A stretch of DNA of 63,536 nucleotides from Diphasiastrum complanatum (GCA_029204225.1 MU831552.1:126001-189536), one strand, 5' to 3'. Shown: positions 46,798-58,348, counted from the stretch's first letter. The notes: generated by a model from the sequence alone, not told the origin. Numbers and translations are program-made.

Positions 46798-47048
46798 TCA
46801 AGTAGTTGGAAAGCCAATAGTCAAGTAGTTGGATAGCCAATAGTCATGAAGTTAGATAGTCATCTTGGACTATATATATGTGTGCATCCCATTTGTATGA
46901 GACACTTTTGTAAGCAATACTAACTATTCTCTTTGGCTGTCCACGAGTTTCTACAAGAGGGTTTCTAGCCATCTCTCTCTTTCTTTTGAGAATGCTTTGT
47001 GTGATTAAATAGTTACGATCATGGATCCTTAAGCTTCTATTTCCTACA
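46792..47048 (+). repeat. Truncated 3' LTR of the copia element
   Basis: It matches the last 256 bases of the 5' LTR (from 42298) with few differences and ends CCTACA. The first half, with the polypurine tract, is missing. Its left edge falls in the CAATAGTCAAGTAGTTGG repeat, a likely deletion breakpoint. Confidence 0.92.
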
Positions 47049-47380
47049 ATAAATTGGAGTTTTATCGTGTATAGAATGCAGCCATGTCCATCACTCCAAA
47101 GCAAGAATTTGCTATAGTTCATTAAGGTTTGATAAGGTTCAATATGGCTTGATGTGGTTCAACAGGTTTTGGTATGATTCAGTAGGGTTTCGACATGGTT
47201 CAGTACAATTCGCTATGGTCAACAGGGTTCAATGTGTATGGTTTGGTATGAATTAGCTTTTGATGTCGGTTGGGTAATGACTTATGCATTTAGGTTTGTC
47301 AATGCTTCTTCCGTGCATGACTTTTCTTACATCTTCCAAGACCTGTGTAAAACAAGCTTGAATTGGGTCCTACTACAACA

Positions 47381-47865
47381 CTATTGACATGTTGCTTCTT
47401 GAACAATTATTACAAACCACCAATGACCCCCTTTGCCCTGATTTTTCCACCAACTTTCTACCATAACCTTGTTATTCTGATTGACTTCAACACTTACAAC
47501 ATATTGCAAATGAATTCCAAGCTTATGCAAAGCCACTTCCGCGCCACCAATTCCTAAAAATAATGATAGCTCCCTCATTCTTGTGGGGTACAATGGTTTC
47601 AGTTTGCACAACTTATATGCGACCGTGTGTATTTGAAATAATTTTCCTAGTGACTGAATTCGACCAGTGTAGGGTGTAGGGTACTGTGTGCATGATCCTC
47701 ATCAAAACCAAGCAGTGATTCAATATCATGAGGCTCTAATGGAGCCAATTGATCTAGCGTAGTCAATATTAGATTCCATAAGCTGTACTTGTTTAAGGTA
47801 CGCTTTTGTACCTCTTTTCCAATGCAAAAGCAATCTCCCAGGCATTCAGAATTGCTCAAAAGCAC
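47381..47865 (-). pseudogene. DRM-type DNA methyltransferase fragment
   Basis: The upper segment (47865-47650) reads LAPLEPHDIESLLGFDEDH, the conserved APLEP-LLGFPRNHT region of plant DRM proteins. The next part, in a frame one base away, reads SLGKLFQIHTVAYKLCKL and then LSLFLGIGGAEVALHKLGI and VVSVEVNQNN, which is the AdoMet motif I (usual LFSGIGGAEVALH; here Ser to Leu). Having the C-terminal motifs before motif I is the rearranged order that names DRM. DRM enzymes carry out RNA-directed de novo cytosine methylation in the nucleus. A frameshift near 47655, the loss of the UBA domains and of the motif IV region, and a stop near 47381 mark it as a pseudogene fragment, unless introns hide the rest. 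Confidence 0.75.
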
Positions 47866-47866
47866 G

Positions 47867-48529
47867 TCGTCCTAATTGCCCAAAATTGGACCTTAAACTA
47901 ATGGAAAACCCATATAATCTTAATCCTCTCTTTTTCCCTTTCTATTGATACCCATATTGCATGCATTGTTTTTCACAAAAAAATTGCAAACCGCAATTCG
48001 AATCGTGAATCATGAATCACAAATCGTGGCTGCAACTATGACATACACTACAACTCGAAGAACAAATCTTTTTTTACTTTTCAAAAGCAAAAAGGTTTTC
48101 CATCCAAAAATAAGAGGCTAGTAACATGATATAGCCTATTAACAAAATCATGTGACCAAGCTATTGTTGTTCAACCAACAAAATCATGCAATCTACATAT
48201 AAAAAACATTTGTAAACAGCATATAGTGAAACTTTATCATTGTGTACCTATATAATTTTTGTGCGGATACTTCATCCATGTGCTAAGCAAAAAACAACAG
48301 CTGCAAGGCATGAATCCAAAAAGCTCATCTCGAATAACACATTTTCTAATACATGAATTCAGATTGCACACTTGCAATATGTTGAATATACAATATTAAT
48401 GCTTGTAAGTATCCCAACATACCTAAGGTGTCTCATACTTTTGTCCATAAGCTTATGACTATGGCAATACATCAGAAATAAGCACATTGCCTAAAAATAA
48501 GAACTGAATATTTTCGAGTCTCTAAAAAA
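47867..48529. other. Intergenic, AT-rich
   Basis: No coding similarity found, including no upstream DRM exons (UBA domains) on the minus strand. Confidence 0.4.
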
Positions 48530-48572
48530 GTCTTAAAGAATACATTAGTGTCACTAATGTATTCTTTAAGAC
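48530..48572. repeat. Perfect palindrome, 21-bp arms
   Basis: Arms 48530-48550 and 48552-48572 are exact reverse complements around a single T at 48551. The arms begin GTCTTAAAGAA. It would form a cruciform in DNA or a tight hairpin in RNA, and it borders the CG-rich block. Confidence 0.95.
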
Positions 48573-48845
48573 ATGAGGGTCCGGGCCGGATATTCTGCGT
48601 CCGCGTCCGCGTCCGGACCCGGACGCGTCCGACCCTCGGACGCAAGGTCGGACGCGTCCAATTTTTTTTTTAATTTTTTTAGCACAAAAAATGAAAAAAA
48701 AAATTTTAAAAAAACGGACGTCCAATTTTATTTTATTTATTTTTAGCACAAAAAAAAAAAAAGCGGACGCGTCCGGGGACGCGGACGCACCCCTAGCGCG
48801 TCCGGACGCGCGTCCGCGTCCGCCATCCGCTTCCTTAGCATTAGT
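48573..48845. repeat. CG-rich GGACGCG/CGCGTCC block
   Basis: Two CG-rich clusters (about 48580-48662 and 48763-48830) are built from overlapping GTCCGCGTCC, GGACGCG and CGCGTCCGG words in both orientations. Between them is an A/T homopolymer-rich centre that holds two copies of TTTTTAGCACAAAAAA-like sequence. The symmetric layout suggests a small foldback or MITE-like element. The open frame across it is a composition artefact. Confidence 0.7.
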
Positions 48846-49058
48846 CATTAAAAAACTTTAAAAAGCAAATGCACATTAACAGATTTGATATTATAGAGCA
48901 AGGTGTTTACATTATATTGTGTACAAGACAATACTATGGAACTTCAAGAAGAATGTCAAGCAATTATACCAGTAAGTGTCCAAAAGTTAGAATACTTACT
49001 GTGACATTTCTAAAGATGAAATTGACCATACAATGTTCATACTAGCTTAACGGTTTAC

Positions 49059-49405
49059 CTGGTGCTTAATGGCAGCATTTAATTTCTTTCTCCTTTCTTT
49101 CAATGCTACCTCTACATCAGCATATGATTCAAGTAAAATCTCCCCAACTTTTTCCCATTTTGAGAAATTTCCACTCTGCATTTGCAAAATCAACCAGATA
49201 TCTACTAAATATAAAAATGAGTGAACCACAAAGTATATACCAGTTTTTGCAACGATTTATTTGCGTCCACTAAAATATTGGTTGTTTTACTTAAAAGCTT
49301 GCTTTGGTTTGAATAAAAGATATGACGACATACAAAAAACAATCAAATACCAGTGATCCTAAGATGTAGACTGAGTTTGTCTAGCATTGTCCCAAGCAAC
49401 ACTTT
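49059..49405 (-). CDS. Linked small exons of an unrecognised gene
   Basis: Exons 49405-49351, 49269-49241 and 49175-49059 have matching donors (CTG|GTATTT, CTG|GTATAT, CAG|GTAAAC) and acceptors (weak GAAAG, TTTTAG, AATGCAG). The phases join without stops to give about 67 residues: KVLLGTMLDKLSLHLRITVD, then ANKSLQKL, then SGNFSKWEKVGEIL with a charged helix VEVALKERRKKL. Introns of 65 and 81 nt are short but plausible. A 10-nt microexon candidate (AAATGTCACA|GTAAGT) lies just downstream near 49005. I do not recognise the protein. The rest, if present, would be interrupted downstream by the palindrome/CG block. Confidence 0.5.
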
Positions 49406-49409
49406 CTTT

Positions 49410-51589
49410 CAATATATGCATAAGAAACTCAAAGCTAGATAAGGAGGTCAAGACCTCCTGATTTGGATACATTCTCTATATGTATCACATAATTCTCAAT
49501 TCTGCAAGGGATATATATTAGATGTTACAATTCAGAACATCTCCCATCCAATAATGCAAAATGATTTTGAACTTCGACCTTCATGTTGCATTTTTATGGA
49601 ATCTTGTGAACCTTGACCTTTTAAAACATAGATCTGTGAAACAAAACTAAACCAACTTGAAGAAATCATAAACTAGTTTTGTATTTGTAGCCTCAGGACG
49701 TGTCACATGTATCTTCAAGTAGGTAGGCTCATAAAAACCAGAGACTTTTAGTGAAGCATTTCGAGAAGTTTCATCTATTCAAGACTAGTAAGCTTTTCAC
49801 AAAAGTAATATGTCAATACACATTTCCCCCAGCAAGGAACTCGTTTCCCACATGCAAAAGTGTTTCATGATGCTGGTTTTTAGAGACAGACAAACAATAA
49901 GGTGCCCTAGATCCTAACCGAGTGTCTTTCTAGTCATTTTCATGCAGACAAGTTAAGACTGAAAGCATAAAAAACTAATTCCACATTATGAAATTTGAAA
50001 GATTAAGGTTTTTTGGAAATTGAATATATGAGTTCACCAAAAAATGGACCAAGCAAGACATCACCTATGCGAGTCATGTACTTGTGCACTAGGCCGCTGC
50101 TGCACACTCCAAAAACGACTAAAAAAAATTATGCTTTACAGGAGTGCGACTGTGGCACCTGCAGGTTCATCAGAATTATTGTTTGTAATGCTTGTTTTCA
50201 GAGCTTGCAAAGTGGCAAAAATCCTCGTTTTTGGACCTCTCCTAGAGAATTTGGCAGATGGTTTTCAGCAGGTTTCAAATTGTAAACTGGTAAAAAAAAA
50301 TAGCCCCTCATCAAGTCATTTTTCAGGGTTTTGTTGTTTTTTAGCATTCCATCAAGAAAGTGGGTGTGGGTTGATTTAAGTAACCTACAAACTGTTTTTG
50401 AGGGAAAACATGATATTCAGATTTGATTTAGGTTTTCTATGGCTGCTTGAGGCTTCACTTAATAGTTTCAAGGTCTGATGATCAAGGTAAAACATAATTC
50501 TTGTCATTATGGATCCTTTGCAGGACACTGGTAGAGAGATACTGTGGATAGAATAGGTAGCTGCTGAGGCGGATGCCATGGAGGCTATCTTGCAACAAAT
50601 TTTTGTTGCTGATTCTGACACCGGACAGGAAAGTTATGAATTTTCAAAAGGGCTACAAACTGAATTTTCTAACTTTCACTTGTTTTTTGCGTTAGTTTCT
50701 ATCTTTCATTCAAACTAAGTGCAATTTTCCCCATTTCACTTCAAACAGTAATAAGGCTATTGATCTCAGGCGGTTTTTTGGGTCTTGGGGTAACAAGAGG
50801 CTCAAAAAATTAAAAAGTCAATTTTTTCAAAGGCAAGTTTCAAGTGACCTGAAAGGAGGAGCAAGGGCTTTCGAGGACAAAGGATTGTATAGGCGGTCTA
50901 ATGTCCAAAGAGGTCAGCATCCTTCAGGGCGACAAGTAGTTGTAGCTTCTAAGGACAACGATTGTATGGGCAATCCGATGTTCAAAAGGGGCCCCAACGA
51001 TCTTTGTTGCTATTGCTGCATGCGGCATGACCAGGAGTGTTCCAAATGTGAAAGTTTCATTTTGCATTGGTTACTTGGGAGGATTCATGTGGAAGGAATG
51101 TTCACGGAATCCAATGTAGACTTCATGCAATTTTCTAGTGTGTGAACAGTTCTTTTTATTTGTAGTATCGCTACCACGCGAGACACGAGCACCTATGGCT
51201 GTTGAAGAGCTGGAGCATGATGAACTCCAGGGAAGTACTCGTCATCTTGTGAAAGTGTCGATGATCAAGTAAGGTTGATGTTATTTCTTTTTGTCACAAT
51301 TGTTTAAAACGACGCAACACATGTATCAATTTCCAAGTACTTCTTGAATGTTATGACTGGACAGTTGTGTGGTATTAATGTGTGTTCTATTTGACACTAG
51401 GTCCTTTCATAGCGTTTTTGCATTGATGCAATTGCAATGTACTTCCAGGTGTGGAATCATCATCTGATTCTTCATCTTCTTCTCTCATAGCATCTTCCAT
51501 AGCTTCGTGCAATGTGGCATGCTACTCCCGTCTTTTCAGCTCTTGTCAGATGCTTCTGTGTTGGTCACCCAAGTATACAGGGGACACTT
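49410..51589. other. Intergenic, no recognised gene
   Basis: Frames at 50013-50379 and 50885-51145 (Cys-rich: CCYCCMRHDQECSKC) and a short reading near 50510-50630 (MEAILQQIFVADSD) are open but match no family I can name. Some may be remains of the gypsy element whose integrase lies at 51.6 kb. Confidence 0.35.
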
Positions 51590-52150
51590 GACCTTGTCAG
51601 CCAAATTTCTTTCGGCCAAAGATGAAAGGTCATGTCAAGGCATACGTTTGAAGTTGTGAACAATGCCAGTATAATAAAGCAGAAAGGCCGAAAGTGGCAA
51701 GTCTTCTACATCATTTGAAAATTCCCAACAAGAAATGGAAAAGTATTTCAATGGATTTTGTAATTGGACTCCCTAAATCCGGGAAGAGTCACGATTCCAT
51801 TTGGGTGGTGGTTGACAGATTAACCAAACTGGAGTAATTAATTCCAACTATCAAGGCATCTGAAATAGCCCAGCTTTTCATTGAAAAGTTGTTTAGATTG
51901 TGTGGCTTGCCTAATGATATTGTCAATGATCGTAACTCCAAATTCACTGACAAGTTTTGGTAGTCAATTTTTGACAAACCCTTTGTCTTAGTTTTTCAGA
52001 TCACCTAGAATCTGATGGGCAAATAGAATGTATCAACCAAATGTTGGAAGATATGCGTTTGATTGAGAAAAATATCTCCCAATGATTGAGTTCGTGCATA
52101 ATAGTGCGAAGCATTTTGCCACTGGATTCAATCCTTATATGTTGATGTTG
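51590..52150 (+). pseudogene. Ty3/gypsy integrase relic
   Basis: The frame runs CEQCQYNKAERPK, KWKSISMDFVIGLPKSGK, IWVVVDRLTKLE and then a stop. It continues LIPTIKASEIAQLFIEKLF and CGLPNDIVNDRNSKFTDKFW, with a stop, and in other frames NLMGK and ISPN-like remains of the downstream part. It is homologous to the integrase at 34.6-35.5 kb but on the opposite strand and much more decayed (at least four stops or shifts; SDRDSKF reads NDRNSKF). No LTR is found beside it. Confidence 0.85.
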
Positions 52151-53190
52151 TTGGATTTCTATCCTCTCCATCCCTTATCTCATGGCTAATCTAGATAAAT
52201 TCATTTGTTGTATGTAAATATTTGTATAGTCGCATACTGTGCAAAAATATACTGGTTTTTGAATAGTCTGCAGAAATACAAAGGAATCAATGACAGTGTT
52301 CTGTCAACATTGCCGAACTATCGATCTGAGTATCATCGTCTATTCGACTGTCATCATCAAATATTCGGCCATCATCATCGAACTATCGAACAGTCACCAT
52401 CGACTCGATTATTCGGCTACTCGACACTATCACGACTAGACATGATCTCTAACAAAATCGGATTCTGTCCAACAACACGTAGTGCCTTAATTCCATTTGT
52501 AAGTCTGCCAGCTACCATCTTTATGCCACTACTTGAAGGTTTATTATTAATTGTGGTTTGGTACATAGTTAAAAATCCCATAATGGAATCCCAAAGTAAG
52601 AAAATTTTGAAATTAGATTTTTTGTTTAGCCTCCAAAGGTGGCATGCCAGCATGCACAGTGAAACAGCCAAAAAAAAAATATTCTGAAATAATATTTTTA
52701 CTCAAAATTTGATTCTCAAATGTGTCAAAATACCTTTCTATTTTATAGTTTAAACATTTGTCTTGTATCCACAAAAATACGACGTAATACCTTAGAAGTG
52801 GATATTGTTCATGACGGTGATGGTCTGATACCTAAATTGCCACATAGACCACATGGTTTGGTACTTGCATTATCACATAGTCTATATAATTTGTTTTACA
52901 TGAGAAAATTGAATGGTTGTGAATGATTCACATGTGATAATTGAATGGTTTGATACAGTGACTCATGCTATGGCGTTCAAGCCTTGTGTGGTATTGGAAA
53001 ATGAAAAGCCAATTATAATACATGACAACAAAGGAAAAAAGGGAAGTGGAAACAATACCATAGAAGAAAGATGTGCTAGAGATTGTCGTGACACCTATAA
53101 AAAGACATTGAGAGCATTATTAGTAGTACAAAGCGGAGACAACCAATGTCATTTCCAAAGTTGTCTCACATTGAGGTCCTCATAAGCGAT
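52151..53190. other. Unrecognised open frames, possible LTR debris
   Basis: 52300-52440 is rich in TCGACT/ATCGAAC words, like the copia LTR at 28.6-29.4 kb. Frames 52720-52926 (LEVDIVHDGDGLIPKLPHRP) and 52913-53185 (VIIEWFDTVTHAMAFKPCVV, then a Lys/Asn/Arg-rich tail) overlap, lie on the same strand, and might be two pieces of one old gene separated by a frame change. I do not recognise the family. Confidence 0.3.
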
Positions 53191-56100
53191 GTGTTTGTTT
53201 ACATTGAAGTCCATTGAAATTTTGCATCTAGTCAGTATCTTCTTGTAGTTAGAGACAAAATGCAGTTAATAATCTACATAATCAGTGAACCACGGGTAGA
53301 ATAAAACTCACAAAAAATTTACTCACAAAAAATTTACTCACAGATTGTCAAAACCCCAAAGATTGGTGATAATCATTGCGTGGTGGCTTAAGACAAGTGT
53401 TGAAATAATTTAATGAGAGCCATTATGTAGATACTTTGGTGACAGTTAGAAGGTGTATAATTTGGTTGTTCCCACCATATTATGCTTCTTCAGCACTTGT
53501 GAACTCTAAAAATCCAAACGATTGCTTCTCTCATGCCACATCTTCACTCTAATCTACAATAAAGAATGCTTGCTAGTTGCAAATTGTAGTGTACAACCCG
53601 TATTGTATTAATATCCTAGCTATTGCCAATAAGGAACTCCATATTTTGCAAGTTTCATCACTTGAAACTAGCTACCAAGAGAAGTAATGACCGATTGGCA
53701 ACACCACAACATTCTTCCCAAACGAAGACTTCAAAGGTCCAATATTGGTTAAGATTTGTTCTAAAATGAAGCCTATTTGGAATGTAATTTTTCAACCTTC
53801 CGAGGATTCTTCATATAAAGTTGGACAATTATGCACCAAACTTCAATGCCAAGATTTTGCTCAATATGTTCAAGGGAAAATTCATTCAAAGAACAAAAAT
53901 GCATAATTGAAAATATACAAATTATCAATAAGGCAATTTATAGTACAAACTTCAACCAACATACAATTACTCATCTATTGACCATTTTTACATGATCATA
54001 AGTAAGCCTTCTCCAAGCTTTCTCCATATATCCTTTAATAGGCATACAAGTTTCTAACTCAAAAAATATATGGCATAAAGCACCTACCAAAGATGTTTTT
54101 CGTACGAATATTGTGAATGTCTCCACACTCTTTGCTTTGCTTATATCAAGTGTTCTGCTTGCCACATTGACATGACAAAACAGCTTCATAAACCTTTAGT
54201 GTGCCTTCTATGATCAGCACATTGCATTTCTAGCTTACCCCACCATATCACAAACCACACGCACACATCTAGGCACACCTTTCTGGAAAAAAACAACAAA
54301 ATTTAAACAAAAATAGGGTATACGAAAAAAAACAATTGAAGAAGCATAAAACTTGAATGCTCAGCCACCCAATTCTTGCATTCTATAAGCTATTTTGCAA
54401 GCTTTTCTTATCACAAAAAAAGGTTGAAGAACCTTTCCAATAGCAATTAACTTGAGATTAATTTTTTTAATTAGTATTGTACCATTGTCAGGGATTACAA
54501 CATATCAAGGGCTTGATAAGACTAATTCAATCGAAGGCAAATAACCTAATTCCAATTTATTCTCTCCTAATTGAAACCTATCAAACTCAAACATTTTTTA
54601 ACTTTACACTGTTGTTTCTTTTGATTGGGTAAAACTACAACCAAAAATAAAATTTTCTTCACCTTGATCCAACCCTGTTTGGAGATGGTGAAGTGAATAC
54701 CAGATTGAGGTACTCACAAGACTTTATGCTTCGTCTTGCCCTCTATACGCTTTCCAAATCCAGGACCAGCTTGGATCACTAGTAGAGAATTTCTCCTATT
54801 GCAAATATCCGAAACCATTTCTAAGCACAATTGCAATTGCAAGAAGTGAAAAAAAATTTGATACCCCAATATAACAAAACACAGCATAGTTCATTGGTAA
54901 TACTTATTGCAAAAACAAAACAACTTAAATGTTCCAATTTAAGATCATATAAGTACACCTATTATTTTTCAGGTCTCAATATGGCATGAAATAGTTTATT
55001 CCATATCTTACATCAATGTTGAAAGTGTTGCAACGGATCGAAATCCCCTACAAAAACGATTTGGGACCTAAATTGGAAAAACAATTATAGGAAAAAACAC
55101 TAATGGTCGAAATTTTGTTTGAAAGATTAGTTAGCACAAAATGTTTACTCTATAGATAAATCAAAGTCATAGAATATGTTGGTGGAATTTGGGTCACATG
55201 GATACCATAGCCTGACACAATCATTTTGTAATTTGAGCACAACCTTGAACAAATGACTGAGCTACATCATCAATCTTCTGACAAATATTGCATAAATTAG
55301 CGTGAATGGCCTAAGTAAATTGAGCACCAATTTCAAAGTGCAATAGCGAGGTTATTGTAATGTTTCCCTCCTTTGGGTGAGCAATATTGATAATCTTTTT
55401 TGTATAATGTTAATTTTTCTTGAAGGGCAATAACTCAACCTCTAGGAAGTGTGAACGAAAATCGCTATTAGGGCCACTCTGAACGTCCCAACAGCCTATA
55501 ATAGATTACTATTAGAATGTTTTCCTGATTTATTTACAATGGTAATCTGGTCCTCGATACCACAAGTCTATAGGACTTCGTCGAAATGTTTTGGAAGCTC
55601 AAGTCAAGGATTGTCTACAGGCTATGTATGGCTGAATATCAATAACTTATTAGATCCAACTTCCAAAGAAAATGATTAGCTCATTTATCCATGTCATGAT
55701 TTCAGAGACTACCTATGATCATAACTGGCCTCCAGGAGTTATTGCTGCCCATATCTTTGTCAACTTTGCCAATCTATCAATGAATTTTATACATTCATCA
55801 GTAATCTTTTACGACTCCATCACTTATCACTTCCTAGCGAAACACTATCAATACATAAATGAATGCGTATTATATCTATTTTTTTGGCATTCCAAAAACC
55901 CCAAAAGCTAATTTTCGGAAGATATTCCAAAACTTCCTATGCAACTATGGTTGGAACCTTAGTTGCTATGGAACACGTTCTAGAAGGGGTAGCACAGTAC
56001 AACATACTATAAAAAATGAAAAATTGATTGTGACAAGGAGTCATTTTTATCATGCGTGTTTAAGAAAGGGAGATTGAATAATCGTTCACAAATGGCCAAA

Positions 56101-57689
56101 ATTGATGATCAAAGGCTCTAATTGAAGCTAGTGATAGGCATAAAGTGATTGTGGAGCTCAAACAAATCATTTGGTGGTTGTAGAAAGAGAAAAGATTCAA
56201 CACAAGTTCGAGGCAACTTCTAATTTCATCAATTTATGTTGTTGTGATTCAGTGCAATAGTGCTAGTAACATTGTTTGCACTTTTGTTGCATAGCTTTCA
56301 GCCCAAGGAGTGTTGTCCCAAGGAGCTACATTGGCTGCTTATAAAGGAGAGAAGAGGTGGTTATGTTTTGAGTCTAGGAATCCATTGTTCATTTGTGTTA
56401 GTTACTTAGTAAAGTTATGATGATAGTTTCCGCTACTTACACTTTAGATTCATGTGCTTGCATTTTCAAAATGATTAGTTGCTAAATCGCAAATTTGATT
56501 GTTACATTGATTTTCATTTTGAAGTTTAACAACTTCAACATCTAACGGAGACTAGCACTATTTTAAAGCCTATATTTCACACCTTGATATTTCAACTGTA
56601 ATATACATCCATAAATAATTTCCAAGAAAAGATTTTTTACTTAAACCCTTCCAAAAAAAGCTACATAGTTTATGACTCAAAATGTAGCAAAGGCTATTGA
56701 TAGCTCAGCAAGGCCTCTCCTATGCCTCAGCAAAGAAGACTATATCAAGAGTTTCATGGGGAGATGCGGTCTTCGACTCTCCACCTCTAATGTTGGAGAG
56801 TGAAGTGAACAAAGATAACTCCTAGGCATGTGAACCATAAAGGGCGCGTCAGTGATGTAGTTCCAAGTCAAGACTAACAAAGGAATGTGTAGTACATCCC
56901 AATATTTTGTGTATACATAGTACAAACTTGTTCGAGAACCTAGTTACATTGTAAGAGCAGCATACGTCAAATCAAACCATGAACCTAAGTGGATACTACA
57001 TATGTAAAAAAGTGCTTATGGAATGACAACATCAAAGAGTATCCAATTATCATTGGTACTAGATCGGAGACAAACGATTTAAGAATTATGTTCTTCAAAC
57101 ATATCTAGTAATTTTGGAAACTACATAAAAGATCGGTCATGGAGGAATTGCATTCTCCGCGAGTATCTAGTAGCTTGAAAAGGACTAAGTCTCTCATAAG
57201 GCACAAGAGAGAGTCAGCAAATGGTATGAAGGATGTATCGAGTCTTTTCATTGAGAACCGATAACTTTTGAAGAAGAAAATAACGTTAGGTCCTAGTCTC
57301 GGGCCTAAAACATGACCCCAATTGGTTACCAAAGGGCCATTTGAACCTGAACTATGACAATGATAATGGCTGGTAACCATGGCTAGCCATCTAGCCCAAG
57401 CAGGGTCAGGTCTGTGACAAGTAGCAACCTAGTGAGCCCATTATCCATACAGTAGGTAGTTAGAGATGCAGGTTGAGTATGGTCTGAAATGGTCATCATC
57501 CTTCAAAACCTGCTGATGTCATTACCTTGACTGTTATGGACTTGACTGGCTTGATGATGTCGTCATGAAAGTCAAATCACGCCATGAAAAAGGAGAAAGA
57601 GGAAGAAGATTCCGTTTTTCAAATGACGATTCAGTTTCATAATGGTCGTCACAAAAAAAAAAAAAACCAATGTGCTCATTACGCAAGGA
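53191..57689. other. Long intergenic stretch, nothing recognised
   Basis: 4.5 kb of AT-rich sequence with only short frames (up to about 90 codons) on both strands, none with family motifs, splice context or terminal repeats that I can see. It may hold very old transposon relics. Confidence 0.4.
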
Positions 57690-57785
57690 AGTAGCCGAGA
57701 AGGTGTCATCTTCCCAGTAAGGAGCTTTGGCTCCTTACCGGGCAGAACTGCCCAGCTCCTTCCAGCTCCTTCCATAATATGTAAC
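57690..57785. repeat. Small foldback element, related to 59.2 kb
   Basis: It contains two short palindromes: AAGGAGCTTTGGCTCCTT (57719-57736) and GGGCAGAACTGCCC (57740-57753). It ends GCTCCTTCCATAATA, the reverse complement of the start of the larger foldback element near 59220, and shares CCTTACCGGGCAGAA with that element. It may be a member of the same family, inserted downstream of the exons at 58.0-58.3 kb. Confidence 0.6.
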
Positions 57786-58039
57786 CCATCACAATAAAAA
57801 AACAAACAAATGCTACTCTGCGATGGAAACATCACAAAAGACATCCATACTACTTCTATGCAATGGAAACATCCAGACTGCTACTATGCCAGGAAAACAT
57901 CACAAACTGGCGGTTCCGCATCACAAAGTCATAACATTCAAAATTATCACACAAAGAACAAAAGAAGTCATGTTCTGTCAAAAGAAAAACCTGCATGCGT
58001 TAAAAGCATTGGAAGAAGATACATCAATCTGTGTCTCAC

Positions 58040-58348
58040 CTTCTTCCCTCAGCCAATCCCTCCTTTGGCAGCACCTTCACCAACTTCCTGGTAGTCTGAT
58101 TCTGGAGACCAAAGCACATTGTACCCAATGCTTCACTGCTAACAAAAACCAATGCAGGAATTAGCAAACACGCATTTAGATCCAAAAGAGCCAAATAAAA
58201 GATCATCCAAAAAAAAGCGAAAGCTAACGATCGGATATCTATCCTTTTGGCAGGTTTCAACATAACCCAAGTCTCAAAATCGGGAGTCAAAACACGACTA
58301 CCTTAAAGGAATGGTGGAAGGGAGGAAGGAAGAGATAGTCATCGCCAT
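58040..58348 (-). CDS. First two exons of a possible plastid protein
   Basis: An ATG at 58348 opens MAMTISSFLPSTIPL, a Ser/Thr-rich start typical of plastid transit peptides. Exon 1 (58348-58302) ends at AAG|GTAGTC. A 163-nt intron ends TTTTTGTTAG, and exon 2 (58138-58040) joins in phase 2, adding SEALGTMCFGLQNQTTRKLV and ending at AAG|GTGAGA. The joined 48 residues are basic and lack acidic residues until the end, as in transit peptides. A TATATATA box lies 35-42 bases upstream of the ATG. No third exon could be assigned; the foldback element at 57.7 kb lies where it might be. The mature protein is unknown, so this may be a truncated gene. Confidence 0.45.

Larger units (their letters stand above)
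42052..47048 (+). mobile_element. Ty1/copia element lacking RT, 3' LTR truncated
   Basis: The 5' LTR is 42052-42553 with a primer-binding site (GGTATCAGAGCC) from 42555. A 257-bp partial 3' LTR lies at 46792-47048. The target duplication ATAAA is kept on both sides (42047-42051 and 47049-47053). It codes for gag, a damaged protease and integrase, then a chimeric tail instead of RT/RNase H. The intact outer ends with internal losses show that deletion and rearrangement followed insertion, or that the defective copy was mobilised in trans before the 3' LTR was cut. Confidence 0.9.

Noticed and set aside
48522-48848. 108-codon Arg/Gly-rich frame
   Set aside because: Composition artefact of the CG-rich repeat block and its poly-A/T centre; no family, start context or splice sites.
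52417-52671. Minus-strand 84-codon frame near 52.5 kb
   Set aside because: No motif or splice context; overlaps LTR-like debris and probably occurs by chance.
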